DNA of 41,828 bases from Pedosphaera sp. (GCA_009695465.1 SIAW01000010.1:1-41828), one strand, 5' to 3'. Positions 7,490-17,187 are shown, numbered from the stretch's first letter. A program made the numbers and translations. Notes: a model not told the origin generated them from the sequence alone.

Positions 7490-8206
7490 ATGTCAAAGCA
7501 TCCCGTGCAGATGGAAATTGAGAAGGTGGTGATGGAACTGCCGGACACGAAGACCATCCGCCTCAAGTGGCCGGCGGGTTACGATCCGAAATTTCTCACG
7601 GGCCAGTTCATCACGCTGGCGTGGCCGGACACGCCCAAGTATCGGCGCGCGTACTCGCTGTCCAGTTGCGCGCTCGACCGTGGATTTTTCGAGGTCACCA
7701 TCAAACGCGACGGCAAGATGGGCACGCGCGTGGTGGACTGGGCGAAGGAAGGCGACACGATGACGGTCATTCCGCCTGTCGGAAAATTTCTGCCGGTGTT
7801 TGAGCCGGGCACGCATCTGGTGTGCATCGCGGGCGGCTCGGGCGTCACGCCTTTCCGCGGCTTTGTACGCGAGGCCACCCGGTGTCAACTGGACACGCGC
7901 ATCACCATTCTCTATTCCGTCCGCACGCCGAACGACATCATCTTCAACGACGAGTTTCGCGAGTTGGAAAAGCAGAACCCGCGACTGAAGTTCGCCGTCA
8001 CCTGCACGCGATTGGAGGCAAGCGACGCGTGGGCCGGACGGCGCGGGCGCGTGGATGATGCTTGGATTCGAGAACAGGTGACGGACATTTCCAAGACCTA
8101 CTTTTACGCCTGCGGCCCCACGCCGCTCGTGGAGTTCGCCGAACTGCAAGTGCTCAATCACATGGCGGTACCCAAAGCGCAGCTGCGCACAGAGAAGTGG
8201 GGTTGA
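7490..8206 (+). CDS. Ferredoxin-NADP reductase-type flavoprotein
   Basis: Encodes 238 residues and belongs to the FNR superfamily. The FAD-binding barrel holds RAYSLSS (residues ~52-58), where Arg-x-Tyr-Ser contacts flavin. The NAD(P)-binding half starts at GGSGVTPFRG (~114) and ends with the CGPTPLVE motif near residue 205. No [2Fe-2S] ferredoxin domain or globin is attached, so the enzyme must pass electrons to a separate acceptor. It starts 33 bp after the propeller gene and lies 35 bp before gcvT. A TAGCGT hexamer directly abuts the ATG. The redox partner cannot be told from the sequence. Confidence 0.87.
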   Translation: MSKHPVQMEIEKVVMELPDTKTIRLKWPAGYDPKFLTGQFITLAWPDTPKYRRAYSLSSCALDRGFFEVTIKRDGKMGTRVVDWAKEGDTMTVIPPVGKFLPVFEPGTHLVCIAGGSGVTPFRGFVREATRCQLDTRITILYSVRTPNDIIFNDEFRELEKQNPRLKFAVTCTRLEASDAWAGRRGRVDDAWIREQVTDISKTYFYACGPTPLVEFAELQVLNHMAVPKAQLRTEKWG

Positions 8207-8241
8207 GTGGAGCGGCACACGCATATTTCGCCACGCACGCC

Positions 8242-9381
8242 ATGACTCTCAAACGCTCGCCACTTCACGAAACGCATTGCCGCCTCGGTGGGCAGATGAT
8301 TGATTTTGGCGGCTGGGAACTCCCCGTGAAATACACGGGCATCGTGGAGGAGCATCTGACCGTGCGTCGCGCCGCTGGGCTGTTCGACATCTCGCACATG
8401 GGCGAGGTGTGGGTGAGCGGCGCCGCTGCCGCCGCCTTCCTCAATGGAATTCTCACCAACGACATCACGCGTCTCGAAGTCGGGATGGCCCAGTACACGC
8501 TCATGTGCAATCCGCAGGGCGGGACGATGGACGATCTTTACGTGTACCGGATTGGCGCAGAAACTTATTTCATGATCATCAACGCCTCGCGCATCGAGGC
8601 CGATGTGGACTGGCTGCAAACGCAGCTCGCCGCATTTGCTGATCATCGCCAAGTGGTTCTCAAGAATGTCTCCGCCCAGTACGGTGCGGTGGCGTTACAG
8701 GGACCGGAAGCTGCCGGGTTTGCGGGTGCCATTTTGCCGGGCAGCGGGCTTATCGGCATTGACCGCGCATCGAGCCTCAAGAAAAATCGTGTGGACGCTT
8801 TTTCGTTGGAAGGCCACGAGGTCTTCGTTGCGCGCACGGGCTACACGGGCGAGGACGGTTTTGAATTTGTCGCGCCGGTGGCGATCATCGGCGAAATCTG
8901 GCAGCGCATCCTGCGCGCGGGCGAAGCAGCGGGCATCAAAGCTTGCGGACTGGGCGCGCGCGACACACTGCGACTGGAGGCGTGTTATCCGCTGTACGGC
9001 CACGAACTGGACGAGCAGACGACGCCCATCGAAGCCGGACTGGGCATGTTCGTGAAATGCGAGAAGGGCGACTTCATCGGCGCGCCCGTGTTGGCCGCGC
9101 AGAAAGCCGACAAGCCGCAGCGCAAGTCCGTTGCTTTCAAGATGACGGGCAAAGCGCCGCCGCCGCGCGCGAGCTACGAACTTTTTCTGCCGGGCGCGAC
9201 AGAGCCGCTGGGCACAGTCACGAGCGGCACGCAAAGCCCGAGTTTGAACTCCGGCATCGGACTGGCCCTCTTGCCTGCGGCGTACACAGAAGCGGAACAG
9301 CCTTTGGAAGTTGCGGTGCGCAGTTCGCGCTTCCCGGCGGCCGTGGTGCGCAAACCATTTTATCAACGCCCCCCATCATGA
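8242..9381 (+). CDS. gcvT: Glycine cleavage system T protein (aminomethyltransferase)
   Basis: Encodes 379 residues from the ATG at 8242 ([12 protein letters not shown]), the conserved start of GcvT; the frame remains open upstream but runs into the reductase gene. GcvT takes the aminomethyl group from lipoyl-GcvH, releases ammonia and transfers methylene to tetrahydrofolate. Conserved folate-pocket segments are visible: [28 protein letters not shown] and [20 protein letters not shown]. The stop overlaps the gcvH start as ATGA, so the two are translationally coupled. gcvP is not in the window. Identification is secure. Confidence 0.95.
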   Translation: MTLKRSPLHETHCRLGGQMIDFGGWELPVKYTGIVEEHLTVRRAAGLFDISHMGEVWVSGAAAAAFLNGILTNDITRLEVGMAQYTLMCNPQGGTMDDLYVYRIGAETYFMIINASRIEADVDWLQTQLAAFADHRQVVLKNVSAQYGAVALQGPEAAGFAGAILPGSGLIGIDRASSLKKNRVDAFSLEGHEVFVARTGYTGEDGFEFVAPVAIIGEIWQRILRAGEAAGIKACGLGARDTLRLEACYPLYGHELDEQTTPIEAGLGMFVKCEKGDFIGAPVLAAQKADKPQRKSVAFKMTGKAPPPRASYELFLPGATEPLGTVTSGTQSPSLNSGIGLALLPAAYTEAEQPLEVAVRSSRFPAAVVRKPFYQRPPS

Positions 9382-9770
9382 GCACACAGATTCCTGAAGA
9401 TCTCAAATACGCGGCCACGCACGAATGGTTGCGCGCTGCCGCCGATGGCACCGCCACCGTGGGCATCACGGATCACGCGCAGCATGAACTCACCGACATC
9501 GTGTTTGTCGAACTGCCCAAGATCGGCCGGATCTTGGCCGCGGGCGAATCCTGCGCGGTGGTGGAGTCGGTCAAATCCGCCAGCGACATCTACTCGCCCG
9601 CCGCTGGCGAGGTGGTGGCAGTGAACGCCGCGTTGTCCGACAACCCCGCACAGACGAACAATGATCCGTACGGCGCAGGCTGGTTTTTCAAGCTGCGCTT
9701 GGCAGCGGGTGGTTCCGCCAACGGCTTGATGGACGCCGCCGGTTACGCCAAGGCGACTGGCAAAGGTTGA
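9378..9770 (+). CDS. gcvH: Glycine cleavage system H protein
   Basis: Encodes 130 residues, the usual GcvH length. It is the lipoyl shuttle of the glycine cleavage complex, and the lipoylated lysine is K66 in [12 protein letters not shown]. The opening YAATHEWLR and the segment [18 protein letters not shown] are family hallmarks, and NDDPYG-like [12 protein letters not shown] lies near the C-terminus. The start is fixed by the ATGA overlap with gcvT. The next gene downstream is an amidohydrolase rather than gcvP, so the decarboxylase subunits must be elsewhere. Confidence 0.95.
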   Translation: MSTQIPEDLKYAATHEWLRAAADGTATVGITDHAQHELTDIVFVELPKIGRILAAGESCAVVESVKSASDIYSPAAGEVVAVNAALSDNPAQTNNDPYGAGWFFKLRLAAGGSANGLMDAAGYAKATGKG

Positions 9771-9799
9771 TTGTCTGCTCGCCCGACTTGCGGCAAACT
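9771..9799 (+). promoter_or_regulatory. Possible promoter of the aminoacylase gene
   Basis: TTGTCT (9771-9776) directly follows the gcvH stop. A weak -10-like CAAACT (9794-9799) lies 17 bp on and 5 bp before the ATG. The -35 is identical to that of the aminotransferase gene, but the -10 is poor. Confidence 0.3.
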
Positions 9800-9804
9800 G
9801 CGGC

Positions 9805-11373
9805 ATGGGTTGCCGCTGGTTTCTTCTCTCGCTGACGAGCCTGCTCGCGTGCCTGACGTGTTGGGCGGCGCCGCCTGATTTGGTGCTCCGCAACGGTCTG
9901 CTCATTGACGGCACGGGCAATCCTCCCGTCAAAGGCGATCTGGCCGTGCGCGACGGGCGCATTGTCGCCGTCGGTGTTGTCGCTGAGAAAGGTCTGAAGG
10001 AGATGGATGTCGCTGGCTGGGTGGTCGCGCCCGGGTTCATTGATGTCCACACGCACGCGGAGAATATCGAAGACCATCCGCGCGCTGAAAATTTCCTGCG
10101 CATGGGCGTCACCACGTTGGTGCTGGGCAACTGCGGCTCTTCCAAACTCAAGCTCGGCGAATTTTTTCAACGCCTGGAAGTCAACGGCACCGCAGCCAAT
10201 GTCGCCAGCTTGATCGGGCACGGCACCGTGCGCGCGCAGGTGATGGGCGGCTCCTTTCGCCGCGCGCCCACCGAAGATGAGCTGAACCAAATCCGCGCGC
10301 ACACCGCCCAAGCCATGCGCGATGGCGCGTTGGGCATGTCCACGGGTCTGATTTATTTGCCCGGTACATTTGCCAAGACCGAGGAGTTGGTGGAGATGGC
10401 CAAGATCGTCGGCGCGCGCGGCGGCATTTATGCCAGCCACATGCGCAGCGAAGGCACGCAGATCATGGAGGCACTGGATGAACTTTGCCGCATTGCGCGC
10501 GAGGCGCATCTGCCCGTGCATGTCTCGCATATCAAGATCGCGGACAAAAATCGCTGGGGCCAGTCCGCGGCCGTCCTCGCACGACTTGCAGCCGCTCGCA
10601 AGGACGGGCTGCGCATCACGCAGGATCAATATGCCTACACCGCGTCGAGCACCGGACTGCGCCAGTTGCTCCCCGATGACGCCGTGGCGGGCGGGCGAGC
10701 GCGCTTTGCCGAACTGTTCACGGACGCCGATGCAAAAGCCCGGATCGTACAGCAGATGAAAGATCGCCTGCGCCAAGGCGGTCGCGACGACTTTGCCTAC
10801 GCGATGATCGCGCACTACAAACATCAGACCAACTACAACGGCTTGTCCGTGCCGGAGGCGGCGAAGGCACATTCCGGACGCGCGACGCTCGACGATCAGA
10901 TTGATCTGTTGCTGGAGATCGAAAAGAACGGCGGCGCCTCGGGCGTTTTTCATGGCATGCACGAGGATGACCTGCGCGCCTTTTTGAAGGATGCGCACAC
11001 CATGTTCGCCTCCGACAGCGGCGTGCGTGTCTTTGCCGAAGGCGTGCCGCACCCGCGCGGTTACGGCAATAACGCGCGCTACCTCGCCCGCTACGTCCGC
11101 GAAGAGCGCCTCCTTTCAGTCGCCGAAGCGGTGCGGCGAATGACTAGTCTGCCCGCGAAAACTTTCGGCATCCCCCAGCGTGGCGCACTGCAAGTGGGGC
11201 ACTGGGCGGACGTTGTGGTGTTCAACACCGACAAGGTTCAGGACGCGGCAACCTTCAAAGCACCGCACCAATATGCGACCGGTTTTCGATTGGTGCTCGT
11301 GAATGGAAAACCTGTCGTGGAGGACGACCGCCAGAACGACGGGCTGCACGGCCGCATCATCCGCGCTCGGTGA
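9805..11373 (+). CDS. Exported N-acyl-D-amino-acid deacylase-like amidohydrolase
   Basis: Encodes 522 residues. The N-terminus (MGCRWFLLSLTSLLACLTCWA) is a signal peptide. It contains LLAC at residues 13-16, so a lipoprotein is possible. The D-aminoacylase fold follows: DLVLRNGLLIDGTG and GDLAVRDGRIVAVG of the small beta domain, metal ligands in GFIDVHTHAEN (HTH at 82-84), GNCGSS (Cys ligand of this subfamily), VHVSHIKI, and FASDSGVR late in the barrel. These zinc enzymes remove acyl groups from N-acyl-D-amino acids or related amides. An exported copy would act on peptidoglycan-derived or external substrates. It converges on glcF with a 17-nt overlap of coding ends. The substrate is uncertain. 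Confidence 0.86.
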   Translation: MGCRWFLLSLTSLLACLTCWAAPPDLVLRNGLLIDGTGNPPVKGDLAVRDGRIVAVGVVAEKGLKEMDVAGWVVAPGFIDVHTHAENIEDHPRAENFLRMGVTTLVLGNCGSSKLKLGEFFQRLEVNGTAANVASLIGHGTVRAQVMGGSFRRAPTEDELNQIRAHTAQAMRDGALGMSTGLIYLPGTFAKTEELVEMAKIVGARGGIYASHMRSEGTQIMEALDELCRIAREAHLPVHVSHIKIADKNRWGQSAAVLARLAAARKDGLRITQDQYAYTASSTGLRQLLPDDAVAGGRARFAELFTDADAKARIVQQMKDRLRQGGRDDFAYAMIAHYKHQTNYNGLSVPEAAKAHSGRATLDDQIDLLLEIEKNGGASGVFHGMHEDDLRAFLKDAHTMFASDSGVRVFAEGVPHPRGYGNNARYLARYVREERLLSVAEAVRRMTSLPAKTFGIPQRGALQVGHWADVVVFNTDKVQDAATFKAPHQYATGFRLVLVNGKPVVEDDRQNDGLHGRIIRAR

Positions 11374-12619
11374 GCGTGGAATGCGCGTCCAGAAAATCAG
11401 CGATGTGCTGCACGCGGATGTGCCCCGCGCCGGCCTTCTTCAAGCCCGCTTGGATTTGCAGGATGCATCCGGGATTGCTCGTCAACACCACCTCGACGCC
11501 GGTGGCGAGGATGTTGGCGCATTTGCGATGCTGCAGGCGCGCGGCCATTTCTGGTTCCGTCAGATTGTAACTGCCAGCACTACCGCAGCACAGATCAGCC
11601 TCCGCCATCTCGACCAATTCAGCGCCGGGCATGCGCTGGATCAACCGGCGCGGGGTGGCGACAATCTTCTGCGCGTGCGCCAAGTGACAGGCGTCGTGAT
11701 AGGTCACCTTGATATTCGTCGGCGCGAGGGAGCAGGGCGCCGCGTCGAGGCACTCTACCAAATCTTTCACACGACGACTGAATGCGGCGGCGCGGTCTCG
11801 CCACACGGGATCATCTTCCAGCAGCGCGCCGTATTCCTTGAGCATGCTGCCGCAGCCCGCAGCGTTGATGATGATGGAATCGAGCGCAGCCGATTCGAAC
11901 GCCGCGATGTTGCGCCGGGCGCAGTCACGGGCGCATTCGAGATTTCCAGAATGCGCGAAGAGCGCGCCGCAGCAACCCTGCGCCTGCGGTGTGACCACGT
12001 CGCACCCCGCGCGATTGAGCAGGCGCACGCTGGCGTGATTGGTTTCCTGAAACAACACCTGCATGACGCAGCCGGTGACAAAACCCACGCGCTGACGACT
12101 TTCTCCCTGCGCCGGCGAGTACGGCGGAATGGCGGTGGCGTGCTGGGTGGGCGGCAACATTTCCACGGCCTCACGCATCGTGCGCGGCAACAACCGCGTC
12201 AATCCCAGCGCGCGCAGCAGTCGCGGTGCGGCCAGTGTCCAGCGCATCAACCGCGGTCGGGGGAAGATGGTTTCGATGCTCCAACGCCAAAGACGCTCGA
12301 TGACGGGACGGCGATGGTGCTTCTCGATGTGGTCGCGCGTGTGTTCGAGCAGCGCGCCGTACTGGACGCCACTGGGGCACGCGCTTTCGCAGGCGCGGCA
12401 GCCGAGGCACAGATCAATGTGTCGCGTGGTCGTGGCGTCGAGCGCCAGCCGTCCATCTTGCACGGCGCGCATGATGTGGATGCGCCCACGGGGCGAATCG
12501 TTTTCGTTTCCAGTTTCCAGATAAGTCGGACACGAGCTGAGGCAGAGACCGCAATGAACACAGGCCAGCGCTTTGGCGGGATCCAAGAAAGGTTCGACTG
12601 GAGCGGGTGCCGGAATCAC
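11357..12619 (-). CDS. glcF: Glycolate oxidase iron-sulfur subunit GlcF
   Basis: Encodes 420 residues. Two [4Fe-4S] motifs occupy the N-terminal fifth: C20-C23-C26-C30 (CVHCGLCLSSCP) and C71-C74-C77-C81 (CLGCRACESACP). Two CCG-type cysteine-rich domains follow, with GCCGALFAHSGN near residue 215 and CCGSAGSYN near 355, as in GlcF and heterodisulfide reductase subunit D. The subunit passes electrons from the GlcD/GlcE flavins to the quinone pool. Its start overlaps the glcE stop by 4 nt, which makes glcD-glcE-glcF one coupled operon. The 3-prime end overlaps the convergent aminoacylase gene. Assignment is strong because all three subunits are adjacent. Confidence 0.94.
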   Translation of the reverse strand: MIPAPAPVEPFLDPAKALACVHCGLCLSSCPTYLETGNENDSPRGRIHIMRAVQDGRLALDATTTRHIDLCLGCRACESACPSGVQYGALLEHTRDHIEKHHRRPVIERLWRWSIETIFPRPRLMRWTLAAPRLLRALGLTRLLPRTMREAVEMLPPTQHATAIPPYSPAQGESRQRVGFVTGCVMQVLFQETNHASVRLLNRAGCDVVTPQAQGCCGALFAHSGNLECARDCARRNIAAFESAALDSIIINAAGCGSMLKEYGALLEDDPVWRDRAAAFSRRVKDLVECLDAAPCSLAPTNIKVTYHDACHLAHAQKIVATPRRLIQRMPGAELVEMAEADLCCGSAGSYNLTEPEMAARLQHRKCANILATGVEVVLTSNPGCILQIQAGLKKAGAGHIRVQHIADFLDAHSTLTERG

Positions 12620-13536
12620 AGGCTGGGGAAAGTGTGTTTGGGATCGAAGGCGTCTTTGACACGCTGTTGCAGCACCGGCGACGGCAGATTCGCAGGAGTG
12701 GCGACGCCGCTTGCATGGGCGATGACACCATTGCCGGCCCGCGCGACGAAGGACGTGGCTCCCAGTTGCTCCAGTGTTGAGATCACAGCACTGGGCGCGA
12801 CAGTGAGCTTGCGACTGGGCAGGGTGTGAAACACCGCGTCATAGGAAAGATTGGTTTCGTCGCGGACTCCCAGCGTGGCCAGCGTCGCACGCTGCGCAGT
12901 CACATCCTCCGTCGGACCGCTCAAACCCACGACCAATGTCAGTGGTGCGTTGGGCAGACGATGCAGATCCAGCACCGACGGTTGCAGCGACGACTTCCAG
13001 ATTTGTTCCAGCAATGCGGCCGCTTCTTGCAAGGTCACGCAAGTGCGTTGCAGAAAGCATTCGGCTTGCGGCTGCGGCAACAGCTTGAACGTGGCCTCGA
13101 CGATGATGCCCAGCGTGCCGTGGCTGCCGACGAAAAGTTTGCACAGATCGAAGCCCGCGACATTCTTCACCACTTGCCCGCCGGCCTTGACGATCTTGCC
13201 ATCGGCCAACACGACGCGGATGCCGATGAGCCAATCGCGCACGGTGCCAAAACCAAACCGGCGCGGCCCGCTGTGATTGCCCGCCAGCAACGCGCCAATG
13301 GTCGTCTTGGTGGGGAAGGGCGGATCCAACGGGAGCCACTGATTTTGCCGGGCCAACGCCTGCTGCAATTGGGCCAACGGCATGCCCGTTTCCACGGTGG
13401 CGGTCATGTCTTCGGGACGATGGGCGATGAGCGTGTTGAGCGCGTGCAAATCCCACCCGGTGACAGGCACACCGCGCGCGTTGGCCGTGGCCAGCGCGTG
13501 GCGCAGCTCTTCCAGATTGGGCGGGCGCAGGCGCAT
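12616..13536 (-). CDS. glcE: Glycolate oxidase FAD-binding subunit GlcE
   Basis: Encodes 306 residues from the ATG at 13536, chosen because it overlaps the glcD stop as TGATG; an in-frame upstream codon would lengthen it by 13 residues inside glcD. It has a FAD_binding_4 (PCMH-type) fold: IGALLAGNHSGPRRFGFG, LADGKIVKAGGQVVKNVAGFDL and GSHGTLGIIVEATFKL match GlcE closely. The protein is shorter than GlcD because it lacks most of the C-terminal oxidase domain, which is normal for the family. GlcE works with GlcD in the flavin part of the membrane-associated glycolate dehydrogenase. Confidence 0.93.
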   Translation of the reverse strand: MRLRPPNLEELRHALATANARGVPVTGWDLHALNTLIAHRPEDMTATVETGMPLAQLQQALARQNQWLPLDPPFPTKTTIGALLAGNHSGPRRFGFGTVRDWLIGIRVVLADGKIVKAGGQVVKNVAGFDLCKLFVGSHGTLGIIVEATFKLLPQPQAECFLQRTCVTLQEAAALLEQIWKSSLQPSVLDLHRLPNAPLTLVVGLSGPTEDVTAQRATLATLGVRDETNLSYDAVFHTLPSRKLTVAPSAVISTLEQLGATSFVARAGNGVIAHASGVATPANLPSPVLQQRVKDAFDPKHTFPSL

Positions 13537-14987
13537 CAGGCGGCGGCCTGTTTTCGCGGGGCGAAGTCCGCGCATCGTTTGCTGCCGGGAAACATCTTGT
13601 GCGGATTACAGCGCTGCTCCGGATCAAACACACGGCGCAGGGTGCGCATCGCGTCGAGGTCATCCGTTGAAAATTGCTTGGCCATGAAATCAATCTTCTC
13701 CACGCCGATGCCGTGCTCGCCGGTCACGCTGCCGCCCAGCTCGATGCACTTGTCTAAAATATCGTGGCCGGCGGCGAGGGCGCGCTGCACTTGGCCGGGG
13801 TCGCGTTCATCATACAAGATGAGCGGATGGATGTTGCCGTCGCCCGCGTGAAAAACGTTGGGGATTCGCAGCCCGCAGCGCTCGCTGGTCTCGCGGATGA
13901 AACGCATGATGACGGGCAGTTGACTGCGCGGCACGACGCCATCCTGCGTGACGTAATTGGGACTGAGCCGTCCGATGGCGCCAAAGGCGCGCTTGCGACA
14001 TTTCCACAACGCGGCGCGTTCTGCGTCGTCCTTGGCCACGCGCACTTCGCGCGCGCCGTTGCGATGACAGATGGCCTCAATCACGGTGGACTGCGCCGCG
14101 ATGCCGTCGGGCAATCCATCCAGCTCGATGATGAGCAGGGCGCCCGCGTCCAGCGGAAAGCCGAAGTGATAGGCTTCCTCGAGGGCGCGTGTGATGAGCT
14201 GATCCATCATCTCCAACGCGCCGGGGACGATGCCCGCAGCAATGATGTCGCTCACCGTTTGGCTGGCCTCATCTACGGTGTCAAACACGCCGAGGAAAGT
14301 CTTGTGCGCCACAGCAGCCGGAGTCAGTCGCAGCAGCGCGCGTGTGACAATGCCGAACATGCCCTCGCAACCGATGGCCGCACCGCGCAGGTCGTAGCCC
14401 TCCACATCCTCGCAACCATCGGGCGTCGCGCCCAGCCAATGGACTTGGCCGTCGGGCAGGACGATCTCAAATCCCAGCACGTGATTGGTCGTCACGCCGT
14501 GTTTGAGCGTGTGCGGCCCGCCGGAATTGGTGGCGATGTTGCCGCCGATGGTGCACGCGGGTTGACTGGAAGGATCGGGCGCATAACACAGCCCGAAGGG
14601 ACTGGCCTCGCGCGTGACCCACGCGTTGACACAACCCGCTTCCACCAGCACGCGGCGGTTGCGCACGTCCAGATGGAGAAGGCGATTCATGCGCGTGAGG
14701 GTAATCATCACGCCACCGTCCACCGCCAGCACGCCGCCACTGAGGCTGGTGCCCGCGCCGCGCGGGATGATGGGCAGATTCTCGCGGCGGCAAAGATTCA
14801 CCACGGCCACCACTTGTTCCGTCGTGCGCGGCAACACCACGGCGGTGGGAGGATTGCGTTGCAGCGTGTAGCCGTCGCATTCGTAAGCCAGCAGTTCGGA
14901 TTCACTGGCGAGCACTCCATCCGGACCGACAATGGCGCGCAGCTCGCGAACCAGATCGGAAATGGCGAACTGCGGCGCTGCAGGCAT
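13536..14987 (-). CDS. glcD: Glycolate oxidase subunit GlcD (FAD-linked)
   Basis: Encodes 483 residues, typical for GlcD. The PCMH FAD domain is evident in PRGAGTSLSGG (~95), PDPSSQPACTIGGNIATNSGG-like sequence around 157-177 and EGMFGIVTRALLRLTP. The C-terminal oxidase domain has FHAGDGNIHPLILYD and GSVTGEHGIGVEK, whose His residues belong to the active site and metal site. It oxidises glycolate (or D-lactate) to the keto acid; with GlcE and GlcF adjacent, glycolate is the likely substrate. A promoter-like pair sits directly before its ATG, interleaved with that of the divergent aminotransferase gene, which points to shared control. Confidence 0.94.
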   Translation of the reverse strand: MPAAPQFAISDLVRELRAIVGPDGVLASESELLAYECDGYTLQRNPPTAVVLPRTTEQVVAVVNLCRRENLPIIPRGAGTSLSGGVLAVDGGVMITLTRMNRLLHLDVRNRRVLVEAGCVNAWVTREASPFGLCYAPDPSSQPACTIGGNIATNSGGPHTLKHGVTTNHVLGFEIVLPDGQVHWLGATPDGCEDVEGYDLRGAAIGCEGMFGIVTRALLRLTPAAVAHKTFLGVFDTVDEASQTVSDIIAAGIVPGALEMMDQLITRALEEAYHFGFPLDAGALLIIELDGLPDGIAAQSTVIEAICHRNGAREVRVAKDDAERAALWKCRKRAFGAIGRLSPNYVTQDGVVPRSQLPVIMRFIRETSERCGLRIPNVFHAGDGNIHPLILYDERDPGQVQRALAAGHDILDKCIELGGSVTGEHGIGVEKIDFMAKQFSTDDLDAMRTLRRVFDPEQRCNPHKMFPGSKRCADFAPRKQAAA

Positions 14988-14993
14988 GGCCGC

Positions 14994-15022
14994 AGGCTAG
15001 GCAAATTTATTGTCTCTGTCGA
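14994..15022 (-). promoter_or_regulatory. Predicted glcD promoter, leaderless type
   Basis: On the minus strand TCGACA (15017-15022), a 17-bp spacer and TAGCCT (14994-14999) are followed by the glcD ATG 6 bp later. Spacing to the ATG places the transcription start at about the first base of the codon. It is interleaved with the opposite promoter at 15010-15038. Confidence 0.55.
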
Positions 15023-15038
15023 GTCGCCCGCCTACGCT
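15010..15038 (+). promoter_or_regulatory. Predicted aminotransferase promoter, leaderless type
   Basis: TTGTCT (15010-15015), a 17-bp spacer and TACGCT (15033-15038), then 7 bp to the ATG at 15046. The -10 is identical to that of thiH. No ribosome binding site separates promoter and start codon. Confidence 0.55.
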
Positions 15039-15045
15039 CGCGCCG

Positions 15046-16230
15046 ATGAACAGCATTGCTGCACTGCGCATTCCTGAGCGGATTCTGATGGGGCCGGGCC
15101 CGAGCAACGCACCGCCGTCGGTGCTGGCCGCGATGAGCCGCCCGTTGGTGGGACATTTGGATCCGGCCTTCGTGGCGATGATGGAAGAGATCAAGGCCAT
15201 GTTGCGGCAGGTGTTCATCACCCGCAACGAGATGACTTTTCCCGTCAGCGGCACGGGCAGCGCCGGGATGGAATTCTGTTTCGTCAATCTGCTTGAGCCC
15301 GGTGACGAGGCGGTGATTGGCGTCAACGGCGTGTTTGGCCAGCGCATGGCCGACGTGGCGGCGCGATGCGGCGCGACGGTCATCAAGGTTGAGGCGGAGT
15401 GGGGACGGATCATCGAGCCAGACGCCATCGCCACGGCGTTGGCCAAGGCGACACGGCCGAAGCTCGTGGCCATCGTCCACGCAGAAACTTCCACGGGCGC
15501 GCTCACGCCGGTCGAAGAAATTTCGCGTCTCACGCATCAAGCCGGCGCGATGCTGGTGCTCGACACCGTCACGTCGCTGGGTGGTTGCCCCGTGCGCATT
15601 GACGATTGGCAAGTGGACGCCGTGTACAGCGGCACACAAAAGTGTCTGAGTTGCCCGCCCGGTCTCTCGCCGGTTTCATTGAGCGAACGCGCCATGCAGT
15701 CGGTTCGCGCGCGGACGCATCGCGTCCAGAGTTGGTATCTGGACGTGTCGCTGCTGGCCAGTTACTGGGGCGATGGACAGCGCGTCTATCATCACACCGC
15801 GCCCATCTCCATGAATTACGCGCTGCACGAAAGCTTGCGGCTGTTGTTGGAAGAAGGATTGGAAAATCGCTGGGCGCGACACGAGCGCCATCACCGCGCA
15901 CTCCACGCAGGACTGGCCATGCTGGGGCTTTCCATCGTCTCGCAAACCGGACATCAACTCTGGCAACTCAACGCTGTGGGCGTGCCGGCGGGCGTGGATG
16001 AAGCGGTCGTGCGGGCGCGGCTGCTCAATGAATTTGGCATCGAAGTGGGCGCAGGCTTGGGGCCGTTGAAAGGAAAAATCTGGCGCGTGGGATTGATGGG
16101 GCACACGTCTTCGCTGGACAATGTGCGCACGTTGCTCGCGGCGTTGGGACAAATCCTTGGCGACGCGGGACAGCGCGTGAACGTGCAGGACGCGCTGGCT
16201 GCGGCTACGGCTGCCGCAGCAGTTGATTGA
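15046..16230 (+). CDS. Class V aminotransferase, alanine/serine-glyoxylate type
   Basis: Encodes 394 residues from the ATG at 15046; an upstream TTG in frame is part of the promoter. The PLP lysine is K199 in [13 protein letters not shown], and [10 protein letters not shown] around 171-180 holds the Asp that contacts the pyridine nitrogen. LMGPGPSN at the N-terminus and [12 protein letters not shown] are typical of the alanine-glyoxylate/serine-glyoxylate aminotransferase group, which makes glycine from glyoxylate. Divergence from glcDEF, the source of glyoxylate, strongly supports that reaction. Amino donor preference (Ala, Ser) cannot be read by eye. The gene end overlaps the convergent amidohydrolase gene by 26 nt. 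Confidence 0.9.
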   Translation: MNSIAALRIPERILMGPGPSNAPPSVLAAMSRPLVGHLDPAFVAMMEEIKAMLRQVFITRNEMTFPVSGTGSAGMEFCFVNLLEPGDEAVIGVNGVFGQRMADVAARCGATVIKVEAEWGRIIEPDAIATALAKATRPKLVAIVHAETSTGALTPVEEISRLTHQAGAMLVLDTVTSLGGCPVRIDDWQVDAVYSGTQKCLSCPPGLSPVSLSERAMQSVRARTHRVQSWYLDVSLLASYWGDGQRVYHHTAPISMNYALHESLRLLLEEGLENRWARHERHHRALHAGLAMLGLSIVSQTGHQLWQLNAVGVPAGVDEAVVRARLLNEFGIEVGAGLGPLKGKIWRVGLMGHTSSLDNVRTLLAALGQILGDAGQRVNVQDALAAATAAAAVD

Positions 16231-17170
16231 TGCGCGTGAAAGTTTCGGGCGGAAATCCGGTGGCCACTTTCAACTGATAATCCCGTTCGATGGGATTGGC
16301 GATGCGCGCACAGCGCAGCATGTCGCCCCGGCTGATGACGCCGCGCAGCCACGGCCAAAGCGTTTGCACCGGCACGGGATAATCGCTGCCGTGCACCAGT
16401 CGCGGCAGTATTTCCGGGCGCAGACAATCGCGCAGCACCTTGCTGCGATGGGGCAGATTCAGCGCGCTGGTGTCGGCGTACAGGCGCGGATGGTCGCGCA
16501 TCATCTGTGCGAGCACCGGAAAATAATTTGGCTCGCGCGCTGTGCTGGGCGAGGCCGCGTGCGCCGCGATGCAGGTGACGCCGCACTCCAAGGGCAGGCG
16601 CAGGATGCGCGGGTCGGCGTATTCGGGCCGCACCACTTGCAGCGTGCGTTCGCCGCCGGTGTGCGCCAGCAGCGGCAGCCCCGCCTGCGCCATGCGTTGC
16701 CAGAACGGCGTGAAGCGCCGGTCATTGCAGTTGATGTTCTGGCAATTGGGCAGGTACTTCATCATCACGGCACCCCCGGCCAGACACTGTTCCAGTTCCT
16801 CCATTGCGTCGCGGCGCGCAGGGTGGATGGAGATGGCCGGCAGGAATTCAGGATGTCGCCGCGCCAGTTCCAGCACGCGTGAGTTGGGGACATACGCGTT
16901 GCCGCAGTCGCGTAACAAACGGCCGTCGTCGTCGTACACCGCTTCCTGCGCGAGCAGCACGACGGCGTCCAGCGAGGACACGCGGATCCATTGCAGCAGA
17001 CGCTCGACATACGGCGTGTCTAAATCCCTGAGCAGCGCGGACATCGGCAGGCCGATTTGGCGCAGCATGAATCGGAAGAGCAGGCGTTTGACCGGCGTGA
17101 CGCGCAGCCAGCAGCCATGCCCGCCATGCGCGTTGCCCACGAGGTGGATGTGCATGTCAATTTTTCGCAT
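16205..17170 (-). CDS. Amidohydrolase family 2 metal-dependent hydrolase
   Basis: Encodes 321 residues from the ATG at 17170, giving the start [12 protein letters not shown] with the HxH metal pair at residues 7 and 9. Further barrel signatures are LLAHTGGE (third His), IAAHAAS and HGSDYPVP, where the Asp is the catalytic base. This is the PF04909-like group of hydrolases and decarboxylases. No signal peptide is present, so it is cytoplasmic. The start codon is only 17 nt after the CCA of tRNA-Ser, leaving no room for a separate promoter, so the gene is probably cotranscribed with the tRNA. A TTG at 17182 would add four residues. The substrate is unknown. Confidence 0.83.
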   Translation of the reverse strand: MRKIDMHIHLVGNAHGGHGCWLRVTPVKRLLFRFMLRQIGLPMSALLRDLDTPYVERLLQWIRVSSLDAVVLLAQEAVYDDDGRLLRDCGNAYVPNSRVLELARRHPEFLPAISIHPARRDAMEELEQCLAGGAVMMKYLPNCQNINCNDRRFTPFWQRMAQAGLPLLAHTGGERTLQVVRPEYADPRILRLPLECGVTCIAAHAASPSTAREPNYFPVLAQMMRDHPRLYADTSALNLPHRSKVLRDCLRPEILPRLVHGSDYPVPVQTLWPWLRGVISRGDMLRCARIANPIERDYQLKVATGFPPETFTRINQLLRQP

Positions 17171-17187
17171 AGGGCGCGGCAATCAAA

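Noticed and set aside
12826-15077. Two long plus-strand open frames (341 and 437 codons) opposite glcE and glcD
   Set aside because: They lie antisense to genes with complete family motifs and have compositionally biased translations.
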